DNA from: Phormidium tenue FACHB-1050
Lineage (GTDB): Bacteria; Cyanobacteriota; Cyanobacteriia; Pseudanabaenales; Pseudanabaenaceae
Direction: 5' to 3'
Assembly (NCBI RefSeq): GCF_014696925.1
Contig: NZ_JACJQY010000022.1
Span: 1 to 64,000, forward strand
DNA length: 64,000 bases
Shown: one piece after another, positions 7,164 to 16,593 of the stretch
How positions within the stretch are numbered: position 1 is the first letter of the stretch
Layout: every line of letters begins with the position of its first letter
Program-made: the position numbers and the translations under genes
The notes under the pieces: generated by a model
Database searches by the model: none
Told to the model about the DNA's origin: nothing
The model's input: only the letters and a program-made list of their open reading frames with translations

Positions 7164-8786
7164 ATGACTGTTATTGCCATTGATTTTGGAACTAGTAATA
7201 CCGCGATCGCAATTCTGGTCACAGAAGGAGAGGGAGATTTTGGGTTACCTAAGACTTTGCACTTTGGAGAGATCTCCCAAGGCTTTGAAACTTCGGAAGG
7301 AAAAGCTTGGCTAGTGCCAAGTTTAGTTTATGTACTTAATTCTAGTACTGATTATGGGGAATTTCTCTTTGGAGAACAGGCGCGATCGCAATATCAATTA
7401 GAAAACCAGACAAGTAATCAATCAAAACGATTATTTCAAGGGTTTAAGCGAGATATTGTTGCTAGTTTTCGATCGCCAGCCCGTGAGATTGATGGCAAGC
7501 TTTATGATGCCGAAGCGATATCGGAAATCTTCTTGACCGAACTCTGGCAGCGCTTAGCCCAGCAGGGGATACTACCTACGCAAGTAATTTTTACAGTTCC
7601 CGTTGGTGCATTTGAGGGTTATCTCAACTGGTTTAGTAACTTTGCCGAAAACCTACAAGTTACTAACTTCCAAATTATCGATGAATCTACAGCGGCAGCT
7701 TTGGGCTATGCGATTACTCGACCAAATGCGCTGGTATTGGTGATTGATTTTGGTGGTGGGACATTGGATTTGAGCTTGGTCAGGACTGCACCGATCGCCA
7801 ATAACAGGACAATTCAGAACCAAGTTATTAAAGCTGAGGCGATCGCCAAATCTGACGCATATATTGGTGGCATTGACATTGATCGATGGATTGCTGAACA
7901 TTTTTTGCGCCAATTAGGAACAACGCGATCGCAGATTGAGGAACATTACTGGCAAAAGATTTTAGCAATAGCAGAACAAATCAAAATCAAATTGTCACTT
8001 GTTCAGGAAGTACGGGAAGTTTGGATTGATCAGAATCAGGTTGCCCATGAACTCAAGCTGAGTCAGGGTGAACTAATGGAAATCCTAGAGCAGAACCAGA
8101 TGCTTGAACAATTGCGCGAAGCAATTGATGAAGTGCTGACCATTGGGCTAAATCGGGGAATCAGTAAAGCAGCGATCGAACAAATTCTGTTAGTGGGAGG
8201 TAGTTGTCAGATTGTTGCTGTGCAGCAATTGGTTATTTCCTATTTCGGCAAATCCAAAGTCAAGTTGGGCAAACCCTTTGAAGCAGTTGCTCATGGGGCT
8301 TTAGCCCTAGGACAATCACTCAAGATTGAAGATTATCTACGACATAGCTATGCAATTCGACTTTGGGAACCCTATTTGCATCAATATTCTTTCTATACAT
8401 TATTTGAGAAAGGGACAAAATATCCTTGCCAACTTGCTGAGCCATTAATTTTGCAAGCAGCGATCGCAGGGCAAACTGAAATCTGGCTGGATATTGGTGA
8501 AGTGGCAGATATCTCTCAAGCTGAAGTTACCTATGACAACTCTGGACGTATGACCAGCAGTCAATTGCTAAAACAATCAGATTTTCGATCGCTAGCTGCA
8601 AATAGTAAAAAATCAGAAGTCGATCAAGTTTGTATAGCGCGACTTGATCCTTCAGGACAGTTAGGAAGCGATCGCATTAGCGTTAATTTTGAAATCGATG
8701 ATCGGCGCGTTTTAATTGCTACGGTTAGGGATTTACTCACCGATAAAGTGCTAATCGATCAACAGGCGATCGCCAAATTAGAATAA
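7164..8786 (+). CDS. Hsp70-family (DnaK-like) ATPase
   Basis: A 540-residue protein of the Hsp70/actin-ATPase superfamily. The nucleotide-binding motifs are present: IAIDFGTSNTAIAI (phosphate 1) at the N-terminus, ALVLVIDFGGGTLDLSLV (phosphate 2, about residues 190-207) and QILLVGGSCQIVAVQQLV (adenosine motif, about 340). The region after about residue 400 is shorter than and different from the DnaK substrate-binding domain, and the DnaK C-terminal motif EEVD/EEVK is absent, so it is a divergent cyanobacterial Hsp70 rather than the main DnaK. No DnaJ or GrpE gene adjoins it. The client is unknown. Confidence 0.88.
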   Translation: MTVIAIDFGTSNTAIAILVTEGEGDFGLPKTLHFGEISQGFETSEGKAWLVPSLVYVLNSSTDYGEFLFGEQARSQYQLENQTSNQSKRLFQGFKRDIVASFRSPAREIDGKLYDAEAISEIFLTELWQRLAQQGILPTQVIFTVPVGAFEGYLNWFSNFAENLQVTNFQIIDESTAAALGYAITRPNALVLVIDFGGGTLDLSLVRTAPIANNRTIQNQVIKAEAIAKSDAYIGGIDIDRWIAEHFLRQLGTTRSQIEEHYWQKILAIAEQIKIKLSLVQEVREVWIDQNQVAHELKLSQGELMEILEQNQMLEQLREAIDEVLTIGLNRGISKAAIEQILLVGGSCQIVAVQQLVISYFGKSKVKLGKPFEAVAHGALALGQSLKIEDYLRHSYAIRLWEPYLHQYSFYTLFEKGTKYPCQLAEPLILQAAIAGQTEIWLDIGEVADISQAEVTYDNSGRMTSSQLLKQSDFRSLAANSKKSEVDQVCIARLDPSGQLGSDRISVNFEIDDRRVLIATVRDLLTDKVLIDQQAIAKLE

Positions 8787-8794
8787 AAAGCACC

Positions 8795-8925
8795 GCTTTT
8801 CATGATGAAACTAATTTTGGTGATTCCAGCGCCTTGGGCGCTGGAATCACCAAAATCAGTTTTTTGAAAGCTTGCCGTAGGCAAGCTTTCAAAAAACTGA
8901 TTTTTATAACGAGAACTAATGTATT
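8795..8925. repeat. A-family composite repeat, copy 3
   Basis: Same layout as copy 1, with diverged stems that still pair: GGTGATTCCAGCGCC / GGCGCTGGAATCACC and AAAGCTTGCC / GGCAAGCTTT. The outer arm has one mismatch (AAACTAATTTTGG against CCAAAATCAGTTT). Confidence 0.85.
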
Positions 8926-9027
8926 TAACTTTAAGAAATAGGTTTAATCGTCTGAAATTTTGTAGAATCTAGGGAGATATATCTCTATATCCTGACTCAA
9001 ACATTCCGTTGATAGCAGGTATCAGTT

Positions 9028-9537
9028 GTGGCTCACACCCGTTCAAAACATTCTCGACTGATGATTGCGGTCTTACCTGACGAATCTTCAGCTTTTGAAG
9101 CATATCGATTGCTTCAATGTCATGGCATCTCGCCAGAGCATCTCGCCCTAGTCGGCAAAGGTTATAGCAGTCCCGATAGTGTAGGTTTATTTAATCCTAC
9201 CCACACGACATGGCGCTATGCCAAACGCGGAATGTTTTGGTTAGGCATAATTAGTACAGCAATGGGTATTATCTTGTACCTGATCTTCAGCATCAAGTTA
9301 CCTAATCTTGACTGGTATCAAGCCTTGTTAACCATTGCTTCAACGTCTGGGTTAATTGGTATCGTCATTGGAGGGGTGATTGGTACTTTATATGGCTGGT
9401 TTTTTAAAAGCAGCTTGTCCATATCCTGTCGTAGTTGTCTGGATCGTGGACAATATTTGCTGATGCTAGAAGGATCTGAGACTCTCACTCGGCGGGGGAG
9501 AGAGATTCTGGATGACTATACAGTAAAGCCACATTAA
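9028..9537 (+). CDS. Small two-TM membrane protein
   Basis: A 169-residue protein with an N-terminal soluble segment (LMIAVLPDESSAFEAYRLLQCHGISPEHLALVGKG), resembling the ACT/DUF1269-like folds that precede membrane hairpins in some stress proteins, followed by two membrane segments (about 72-95 and 108-130) and a short C-terminal tail. The listed start is GTG at 9028; the ATG at 9061 (MIAVLPDESS) is also possible. The function is unknown. It lies 67 bp upstream of the large hybrid kinase on the same strand and may be cotranscribed with it. Confidence 0.65.
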   Translation: MAHTRSKHSRLMIAVLPDESSAFEAYRLLQCHGISPEHLALVGKGYSSPDSVGLFNPTHTTWRYAKRGMFWLGIISTAMGIILYLIFSIKLPNLDWYQALLTIASTSGLIGIVIGGVIGTLYGWFFKSSLSISCRSCLDRGQYLLMLEGSETLTRRGREILDDYTVKPH

Positions 9538-9604
9538 GCGTATTAAGTCTTTTGCGCCAAAAATTCAGCACCAAAATCTTATATGAGTCAATTTTGATCA
9601 AGTC

Positions 9605-12600
9605 ATGTCTACTGCTAAAACTATTTTGATTGTGGATGATTCTGAAAGCGATCGGTCATTGTTTCGTCACTATATCGAACGTGATCCTAACAATAACTAT
9701 CGTATTTTAGAAGCTGAAACCATTAATCAAGGAGCAGAGCTGTGGCGATCGCAAAATCCTGATATGGCACTGGTTGATTTCAATTTGACTGATGGCAATG
9801 GACTAGTATTTCTGGAAACTATTCGAGAATATATACGGGGTAATAGTAGTGAGCAGGTACTAGATCTAAAACTGCCAGTAATCATTGTGGCGGGGAATGA
9901 GGATGCAAGGAATGCTACAAGTGCGATGCGGTTGGGAGCCTATGACTATCTGGTTAAGAATGACATTACCGAATTTTCTTTGCAACAGAGCATCTATAGT
10001 TTGCTAGAAAGGTTTGCATTAATTAAGCAATTAGAACAATCTTCCAGACGCGAAACCTTAGTCTCACAAATCGCTTTAAATATTCGGCAATTTATTGATT
10101 TAGAAGATATTTGTCAGATCGTAGTACAAGAGGTTTGCAAGTTTCTCAAGGTCGATCGCGCAGTTATTTACAAATTTCATGAAAATATGGAACGGCGAAT
10201 TATTGCTGAGTCAGTAGTTCCACCTTGGCCGTCTTGTTTAAACTTTGTTACTGAAACTTGTTGCGTACAGCCTTCCAAAGAACAGGTAAAGGCGTATTTA
10301 AATGGACAAATTTCTACCAGTTCTGATATACGCAGCGCTAATTTTTCAGAATGTCATGTACAGATGTTGGAGGGTTTTCAAGTTCGAGCCAATGTGGTTG
10401 TGCCAATCCTCTTAACTCAGCCTCTAAGTAATCAAAATTCTAATAATCAAGCCAATAATCAAATTCTCTGGGGGCTGCTGATTGTACATCAATGTTCAAC
10501 AAATCGTGATTGGGAAGAGGAGGAAGTTCACCTACTTCAACAAGTATCTGTACAATTAGCGATCGCCATTCAACAAACGGAGATTCATCAAAACCTCCAG
10601 AATCTTAATAACTCCCTAGAGCAACAAGTTCAACAACGAACCGCTGAACTTCAGTCTAGTAAACATAAGTTGAGTTCAATTATTAACGCGATTCCAGACA
10701 TAATCAACTTGGTGACATCAGATGGTGTTTATCTAGAATCAAAATGTCCTAAAACCTTTCATGACCTGATCCCTAGTGATATTGATCCTATTGGCAAGAA
10801 TATTGCAGAAATCTTATCAGCCGAATCGGAAATTGCCACAAATCAACTTCAAGCTATTCGACAAGCAATTTTTACTAGAGAGTTACAGACTATCGAACAA
10901 GTTTATGAAGTTGAGGACGAGCTACATTATGAAGAAGTGCGGGTCGTTCCACTACATGAAGATACTGCGGTCGTCGTTATCCGCGATATTAGCGATCGCC
11001 GCCGAGCGGAAGAAGCCCTACGATCAAGCGAGGAGAAACTGAAAAAAATCGCATTGTCATCGCCAGGAGTTATCCAAATTCTTGTGCAGAGACCCGATGG
11101 TTCTGCCTATTTTGAATATTTAAGTTCGGCTTTTGAGGATATCAATGAATTAAAAGTTGATCAAACCTTACAAAATCCTTATCTTTGTTTTGAGCAGGTT
11201 CATCCTGATGATATTGCAAATTTATGGGAGGCTGTTGGCTTGAGTCTAGAGACATTATCAACCTTGCGGCATGAATGGCGAATCATTACTCCGTCAAACA
11301 AAATTAAATGGCTACGATCTAATTTACGTCCAGAGCGTCGTGAAAATGGAGATACTGCTTGGTATGGAATTGTCTCAGATATCAGCGATCGCAAGCAAAC
11401 TGAAGAGAACTTAAAACTGCAATATCAACGTACAGAGATACTTACAGAAGTCACGCTTAAAATCCGTCGATCATTACAAATAGAAGAAATCCTCAAAACA
11501 ACCGTCACAGAAATTCAAAGAATTCTTCAAGCAAGTCGCGTATTGATCGTTCAACTTGAAGCTGATGGTTCAGGGAATGTGTTGCAGGAAGCTTTAACTG
11601 AGCCATTTCAGTCCGTTGGGTTACACATTGATACACCTTGTTTTCATGATGAATATTCTGAAAGCTATTACAGAGATAGATTTATTAAGATCGATAATAC
11701 TGATGCCGCACATATTCCTGCTGATCATGCTGAATTCTTTCGTCAGTTTGATGTCAAAGCAAGCATACTTATACCAATCATTGAATCCGAACAGCTATGG
11801 GGATTGCTGGTCGTTGATCAATGCGATCGCCCGCGACAATGGACTGAGTTTGAAACCGAGCTATTGCAACAATTATCCAGTCAACTGGCGATCGCCATCA
11901 CGCAAAGCCTACTGGTCGCCGCCTTACAAAAAAGTGAAGAAAAGCGCAGGTTAGCAATTGATCTCAATTATATTGGTTGTTGGGATTTTGACCTCGCAAC
12001 AGGTAAAGCCAGATGGAATGACAATCACTTTAGATTGATGGGGCTAGAGCCAGATGATTCTCAAAGTAATTATTCAATATGGCGCGATCGTGTACATCCC
12101 GATGATATCGATTGGGTGAAGAATGCTTTTGACAGCGCATTAGAAAGTCAAACGAAATTAGAAATAGAATATCGCATTGTGCATCCATCAGGAAAAACTA
12201 ATTGGGTTTTGACCAAAGGAAAAGGAATTTACGATAGCTCTGGTAAAGCGATACGCATGGTTGGGGTGATGTTAGATATCAGCGATCGCAAACAAGTAGA
12301 AATTGCTCTAGAGAAAGAGTTGATTCGCAATAAAATGCTTTTGGATGATTCTTTTGATGGAATTTTAATCTTAGATGATGTGGGGAATATTATTGAAGGA
12401 AACTTCAGCTTTGCAGAGATGATCGGTTGGACATTAGAAGAAATAACCAGCCTCACTATTTATGATATTGATCTGAGATGGTCACGAGAAGAATTAATGC
12501 AGGGAATACAAGAATTTAAGACGGGAAAAAGAGCGATGTTTGAAACCCGCTACCGTAAAAAAGATGGCTCATTTTGTAATGTGGAAGTTAGTGCCAACTC

Positions 12601-14494
12601 GGTTAAATACGATGGTAATATGATTCAATTTTGTATTTGCCGAGATATTACTCAACGCAAACTCGCTGAACAGTCATTGCGGGAGAGTATTCAGCGAGAG
12701 CAGATGCTTAACCAATTTATCCAAACAATTCGCAGTTCACTGGATTTAGACATCGTATTCAGTTCGGGAACCAGTGCGATCGTTAATTTATTAAATTTGG
12801 AGCAAGCAAGTATTTTTCAGTATATGGATGAGCAAGGATTTTGGAAATATATTGCCAGCTTTCGAGATCAAACAGAAGTTAGCGATAGTGTTGACTTGGA
12901 AATTCCTGATCAAGATAATCCTTTTGCGGAAAAACTTAAACAAAAAGAGATTGTCCAAATTAATGATACTGATACGATCGAAGATCCAATTAATCGTGAA
13001 TTAGCGCAAAGAAACTCTGGGGCTTGGCTACTAGTCCCAATCATTGTCAATGAAAAAACATGGGGTAGCTTGAGCTTAAGCAGATATCAAAAAGGATCTC
13101 TGTGGCAAGATGATGAAATTGTCTTAGCACAGACGATCTCCAACCAACTAGCGATCGCCATCCAACAAGTAAGCCTCTATCAACAGCTCCAACTGGAATT
13201 AGCTGAACATCAACAAACAGAAATAGCCTTAGCCCATGCAAAGGAGCTAGCAGAAGCCGCCAGCAAAGCTAAGAGTGAATTCCTTGCCAACATGAGTCAT
13301 GAAATCCGTACCCCCATGAATGGTGTCCTTGGCATGGCTCAATTACTATCTGCTACACCTTTAAAAGAGGAGCAAAAGAATTTTGTACAAATTATTATGG
13401 ATAGTGGGGATGCGCTGTTAACGGTAATTAATGACATTCTAGACTTCTCAAAGATTGAATCTGGAAATCTCCAGCTAGAACAGAAAGAATTTAACTTTAA
13501 AGACACGATGAATTCTGTTTGTAAACTCTTAAGCAAACAGGCTTTTGACAAAAACATTAATCTACAATGTTATATCAATGGTAACGCTCCTACTACAGTT
13601 TTAGGTGATGGCTCAAGACTACGACAGATATTGATCAACCTTGTTGGTAATGCAATTAAATTTACAGAGCAGGGTTATGTTTCCGTCAGCTATAGTTGTA
13701 AGTTGATTACAGCAAATATCTATGAATTTAGATTCTCAATTACCGATACTGGTATTGGCATTGATAGCGATCGCATTGACAAGCTATTTCGACCCTTTAC
13801 CCAAGCCGATGCTTCGATCAATCGTCAGTTTGGCGGTACTGGGTTAGGTTTAGCTATCTGTAAGCGACTTGTAGAGTTAATGGATGGCACAATCTGGGTA
13901 GAAAGTCGAGGTAATGTTGGTGGTAATCCTCCATCTGATTGGGGGACGGAATATTTTAACCACAATACCCAAGGTTCAGCATTCTACTTTACAGTCACCT
14001 TACCCATCGTTGAGCCAAGTCAGACTCAGACCCCAGTTAATAGGCTTGGTTCTTTGCTACCCAATCCGAAGAAACCTAGTTTTGAGCATTTCCCGATCAA
14101 TATTTTGATAGTTGAAGATAATATCCTCAATCAAAAAATAGTTCTTCTCATGCTCAAAAAACTAGGGCTTCAAGCCAAGATGGTGAGTAATGGCAGCGAA
14201 TGTTTGGAGATTGTTTGCAATCAAGAAACCAATGTAACTTTTGACTTTATATTTATGGATGTGCAGATGCCTGTCATGGACGGACTGACCGCAACTAAAA
14301 TGATTCGTCAATCCTTATCTTCTGAGACACGCCCTTGGATTGTGGCTTTGACAGCCGACGCTCTACCAGAAGACTACAATACTTGTATCAACGTAGGAAT
14401 GAATGACTACATCAGTAAGCCTATCAACATCGAACAGATCGAGCGATCGCTATTAAAATACGTTAAAGAAAATAACGTGCAACCCGTGATTTAG
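9605..14494 (+). CDS. Multi-sensor hybrid histidine kinase (REC-GAF-PAS-PAS-GAF-PAS-PAS-GAF-HK-REC)
   Basis: A 1629-residue cytoplasmic signalling protein without membrane segments. Domains in order: receiver with Asp58 (MALVDFNLTDGNG); GAF1 (about 152-325); PAS (about 350-470) and PAS (about 475-600), each ending in a D-I-S-D-R motif; GAF2 (about 610-770); PAS (about 780-900) and PAS (about 905-1025); GAF3 (about 1030-1195); HisKA with phospho-accepting His1232 in NMSHEIRTPMNG; HATPase with NLVGNAIKFT, DTGIGI and GGTGLGLAI; C-terminal receiver with Asp1552 (FMDVQMPVMDG). GAF1 has Cys250-His251 and resembles cyanobacteriochrome GAF domains, so light sensing is possible. No output regulator is adjacent. 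Confidence 0.92.
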   Translation: MSTAKTILIVDDSESDRSLFRHYIERDPNNNYRILEAETINQGAELWRSQNPDMALVDFNLTDGNGLVFLETIREYIRGNSSEQVLDLKLPVIIVAGNEDARNATSAMRLGAYDYLVKNDITEFSLQQSIYSLLERFALIKQLEQSSRRETLVSQIALNIRQFIDLEDICQIVVQEVCKFLKVDRAVIYKFHENMERRIIAESVVPPWPSCLNFVTETCCVQPSKEQVKAYLNGQISTSSDIRSANFSECHVQMLEGFQVRANVVVPILLTQPLSNQNSNNQANNQILWGLLIVHQCSTNRDWEEEEVHLLQQVSVQLAIAIQQTEIHQNLQNLNNSLEQQVQQRTAELQSSKHKLSSIINAIPDIINLVTSDGVYLESKCPKTFHDLIPSDIDPIGKNIAEILSAESEIATNQLQAIRQAIFTRELQTIEQVYEVEDELHYEEVRVVPLHEDTAVVVIRDISDRRRAEEALRSSEEKLKKIALSSPGVIQILVQRPDGSAYFEYLSSAFEDINELKVDQTLQNPYLCFEQVHPDDIANLWEAVGLSLETLSTLRHEWRIITPSNKIKWLRSNLRPERRENGDTAWYGIVSDISDRKQTEENLKLQYQRTEILTEVTLKIRRSLQIEEILKTTVTEIQRILQASRVLIVQLEADGSGNVLQEALTEPFQSVGLHIDTPCFHDEYSESYYRDRFIKIDNTDAAHIPADHAEFFRQFDVKASILIPIIESEQLWGLLVVDQCDRPRQWTEFETELLQQLSSQLAIAITQSLLVAALQKSEEKRRLAIDLNYIGCWDFDLATGKARWNDNHFRLMGLEPDDSQSNYSIWRDRVHPDDIDWVKNAFDSALESQTKLEIEYRIVHPSGKTNWVLTKGKGIYDSSGKAIRMVGVMLDISDRKQVEIALEKELIRNKMLLDDSFDGILILDDVGNIIEGNFSFAEMIGWTLEEITSLTIYDIDLRWSREELMQGIQEFKTGKRAMFETRYRKKDGSFCNVEVSANSVKYDGNMIQFCICRDITQRKLAEQSLRESIQREQMLNQFIQTIRSSLDLDIVFSSGTSAIVNLLNLEQASIFQYMDEQGFWKYIASFRDQTEVSDSVDLEIPDQDNPFAEKLKQKEIVQINDTDTIEDPINRELAQRNSGAWLLVPIIVNEKTWGSLSLSRYQKGSLWQDDEIVLAQTISNQLAIAIQQVSLYQQLQLELAEHQQTEIALAHAKELAEAASKAKSEFLANMSHEIRTPMNGVLGMAQLLSATPLKEEQKNFVQIIMDSGDALLTVINDILDFSKIESGNLQLEQKEFNFKDTMNSVCKLLSKQAFDKNINLQCYINGNAPTTVLGDGSRLRQILINLVGNAIKFTEQGYVSVSYSCKLITANIYEFRFSITDTGIGIDSDRIDKLFRPFTQADASINRQFGGTGLGLAICKRLVELMDGTIWVESRGNVGGNPPSDWGTEYFNHNTQGSAFYFTVTLPIVEPSQTQTPVNRLGSLLPNPKKPSFEHFPINILIVEDNILNQKIVLLMLKKLGLQAKMVSNGSECLEIVCNQETNVTFDFIFMDVQMPVMDGLTATKMIRQSLSSETRPWIVALTADALPEDYNTCINVGMNDYISKPINIEQIERSLLKYVKENNVQPVI

Positions 14495-15456
14495 TCTTGA
14501 TCAAATACCTTCCCCAGTGATGCAGGTGGTGTGGTTCTGACCGTATTTAATATGCCCTGTTTAAGCGATCGCGGCAATGCTGATATTAAAAGATCGAGCC
14601 ATTTTCCTGAAGTCAGTGCCAACATTAAGATCATCATTACAAAGGGAGCCGTGTTAAATACTTGTGTCGGTACTTCAGGAATTGCGCTTTGAGCAACGCT
14701 AGCGAGAGATTGCAAAATTCCGAATAAATAGGCTCCTAAAGCAACCCGCAGAGGATTCCAACCACCAAAAATGACGATCGCTAAAGCGATCCAACCATAA
14801 CCAGCCGTGTGGCGATGACTCCATCCTGCTTTAAAATCCAAAGAAAAAGCAGCTCCTGCGATGCCCATTAATGCGCCACCAAGGAGGGTATAGATGTAAC
14901 GCATTTTGATTACATTAGTGCCTCTTGCAAAGGCAGCCGCAGGTTGTTCACCCACAGTTCGCAGGATTAATCCGCCTTGAGTCCGATAGAAATAGAACCA
15001 TGAACCAAGAATTAAAACATAGCTGCTATAAACTAACAAATCACTCTGAAATAGCAATTTCCCTAAAATGGGAATATTCTCTAAAATAGGAATTCTGAAA
15101 CTGGGAACCGTAATTCCCTCGACTCTCACAACGGGATTACCTAAAAAAGAAGATAAATCACTGCACATTAACGCTAGTACAAAACCGATTGATACTTGCG
15201 ATTGCTTAAGGGTGATAGCGCCAACTGCAACGACTAACGCGATCGCTGCTCCCACCAGAGCCGCCGCCGCAAATCCTAAAAGCAAGCTATTAGAAAACTT
15301 GGCAACCGCAAAACCAGTCATCGCTGACATCAAGATTGTCCCTTCAGCAGATAGATTAATCACGCCAGCCCGTTCCGTAATCGTTTCACCAATACTGGCA
15401 AAAATCAAAGGTGTCGAAGTGGCGATCGCTGTGGCAAGAATTGTGATGATGTCCAT
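14491..15456 (-). CDS. BMP-type ABC importer, permease 2 (NupQ-like)
   Basis: A 321-residue integral membrane protein of the BPD_transp_2 family, with about eight or nine hydrophobic segments. The motif ERAGVINLSAEGTILMSAMTGF is characteristic of purine-nucleoside/simple-sugar importers of the NupQ/YufQ type. With the second permease, the double ATPase and the BMP lipoprotein it should form a nucleoside-like importer. It is last in the minus-strand operon. Its stop overlaps the last four bases of the convergent kinase gene. The preceding gap contains a perfect hairpin (15478-15510). Confidence 0.9.
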   Translation of the reverse strand: MDIITILATAIATSTPLIFASIGETITERAGVINLSAEGTILMSAMTGFAVAKFSNSLLLGFAAAALVGAAIALVVAVGAITLKQSQVSIGFVLALMCSDLSSFLGNPVVRVEGITVPSFRIPILENIPILGKLLFQSDLLVYSSYVLILGSWFYFYRTQGGLILRTVGEQPAAAFARGTNVIKMRYIYTLLGGALMGIAGAAFSLDFKAGWSHRHTAGYGWIALAIVIFGGWNPLRVALGAYLFGILQSLASVAQSAIPEVPTQVFNTAPFVMMILMLALTSGKWLDLLISALPRSLKQGILNTVRTTPPASLGKVFDQD

Positions 15457-15477
15457 AGTTGTATGTCCTGATTAGTT

Positions 15478-15510
15478 GAATAGAGTAGGTGCTTTGCACC
15501 TACTCTATTC
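15478..15510. repeat. Hairpin between the two permease genes
   Basis: Perfect 15-nt arms (GAATAGAGTAGGTGC and complement) with a TTT loop. The right arm covers the stop codon of the upstream permease. It has no T-run, so it may stabilise or process the operon mRNA rather than terminate it. Confidence 0.75.
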
Positions 15511-16593
15511 TTTGGATAACTTAGCTAAACCTTCGCCAAGAATGGCAAACAAAAGCAATGCGCCCTGAATAATCCCAGAGAGTGAAGAATCTAAACTGAG
15601 GGATAGCGGTAATTCTAAACTGCCAACATTGAGAGAACTAAATAGAAAAGCGATCGGCAAAATCAAGAAGGGATTGTAATTAATCAGCATGACTACTAGC
15701 AGAGCCAAAAAACCTAAATTACTGGAAATATTGGGGATGAGGCGATGAAACACTGCCACCACTTGCAAAGATCCCGCAATACCTGCTAAAGCGCCACAGA
15801 TCACAAAACTGCTCATCATTTGGGCGATCGCAGGAATACCCAACACATAGGCGGCTCGTAGATTATTGCCCACAGCCTTGAGCTTCAAACCAAAGTAAGT
15901 CGCCTTAATCATTACTGCGGTTACAATCAGAGCGATTATGGCGATCGCTAAGGCGATCGGGCTAAAGTCAGTATTACCAACGGAGGGCAGGGAGAAAGCA
16001 TCACTAAATGGCTCTGTGCCACTCATTGAGGCAACGCCCGATCGCTTCCAAGGACCAAAAACTAGATATAGAGCTAATCCTTGAGCCGTAAAGTTCATGC
16101 CTAAACCAGCAAAAATCTCGCTGACCTTGCCATAGATATTCAACATTCCCGTCAGTAAGCCCCATATACCGCCACCGATAATCCCAGATAATATTGCTAA
16201 CGTAATGGCGATCGCAGGTGGAAAACCTTCAGGAATTAGCCTTAACAAGAATGTAGAGGCGATCGCCCCCGCCGTAATTTGACCTTCGATCCCTAAGTTA
16301 TACAAACCTGATGTGAAGGTAAAAATCAATCCACAGGCGGCAAGTAAAAGTGGACAAAGGGTGGAAATAACTCTCGCAAAGCGATCGCTGCTACCAAAAG
16401 CTCCATTCCACATTCCTGCTGCTACTTGTAACGGTGAGCCACTAGATAGCAAGATCACCCCAGAGATAAACAAGAGCGCAACCACAAAAGCCCCAATCCG
16501 AAAATAGGCGACCTTGGGTAATTTCTTGAGAATCTGCAAATTATTCACAATACTAATCAAACTTCCCTCCGATCGCTTGACCGAGCTTATCAA
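15505..16593 (-). CDS. BMP-type ABC importer, permease 1 (NupP-like)
   Basis: A BPD_transp_2-family permease of 362 residues with multiple membrane segments. It carries FTSGLYNLGIEGQITAGAIAS, the counterpart of the EGQ-type motif of NupP/YufP permeases. The start shown overlaps the upstream ATPase gene by 41 bp. A GTG at 16548 (within IVNNLQILKK) would remove the overlap and give 347 residues, and I cannot decide between them. It works with the neighbouring permease as a heterodimeric channel. Confidence 0.88.
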   Translation of the reverse strand: MISSVKRSEGSLISIVNNLQILKKLPKVAYFRIGAFVVALLFISGVILLSSGSPLQVAAGMWNGAFGSSDRFARVISTLCPLLLAACGLIFTFTSGLYNLGIEGQITAGAIASTFLLRLIPEGFPPAIAITLAILSGIIGGGIWGLLTGMLNIYGKVSEIFAGLGMNFTAQGLALYLVFGPWKRSGVASMSGTEPFSDAFSLPSVGNTDFSPIALAIAIIALIVTAVMIKATYFGLKLKAVGNNLRAAYVLGIPAIAQMMSSFVICGALAGIAGSLQVVAVFHRLIPNISSNLGFLALLVVMLINYNPFLILPIAFLFSSLNVGSLELPLSLSLDSSLSGIIQGALLLFAILGEGLAKLSKE

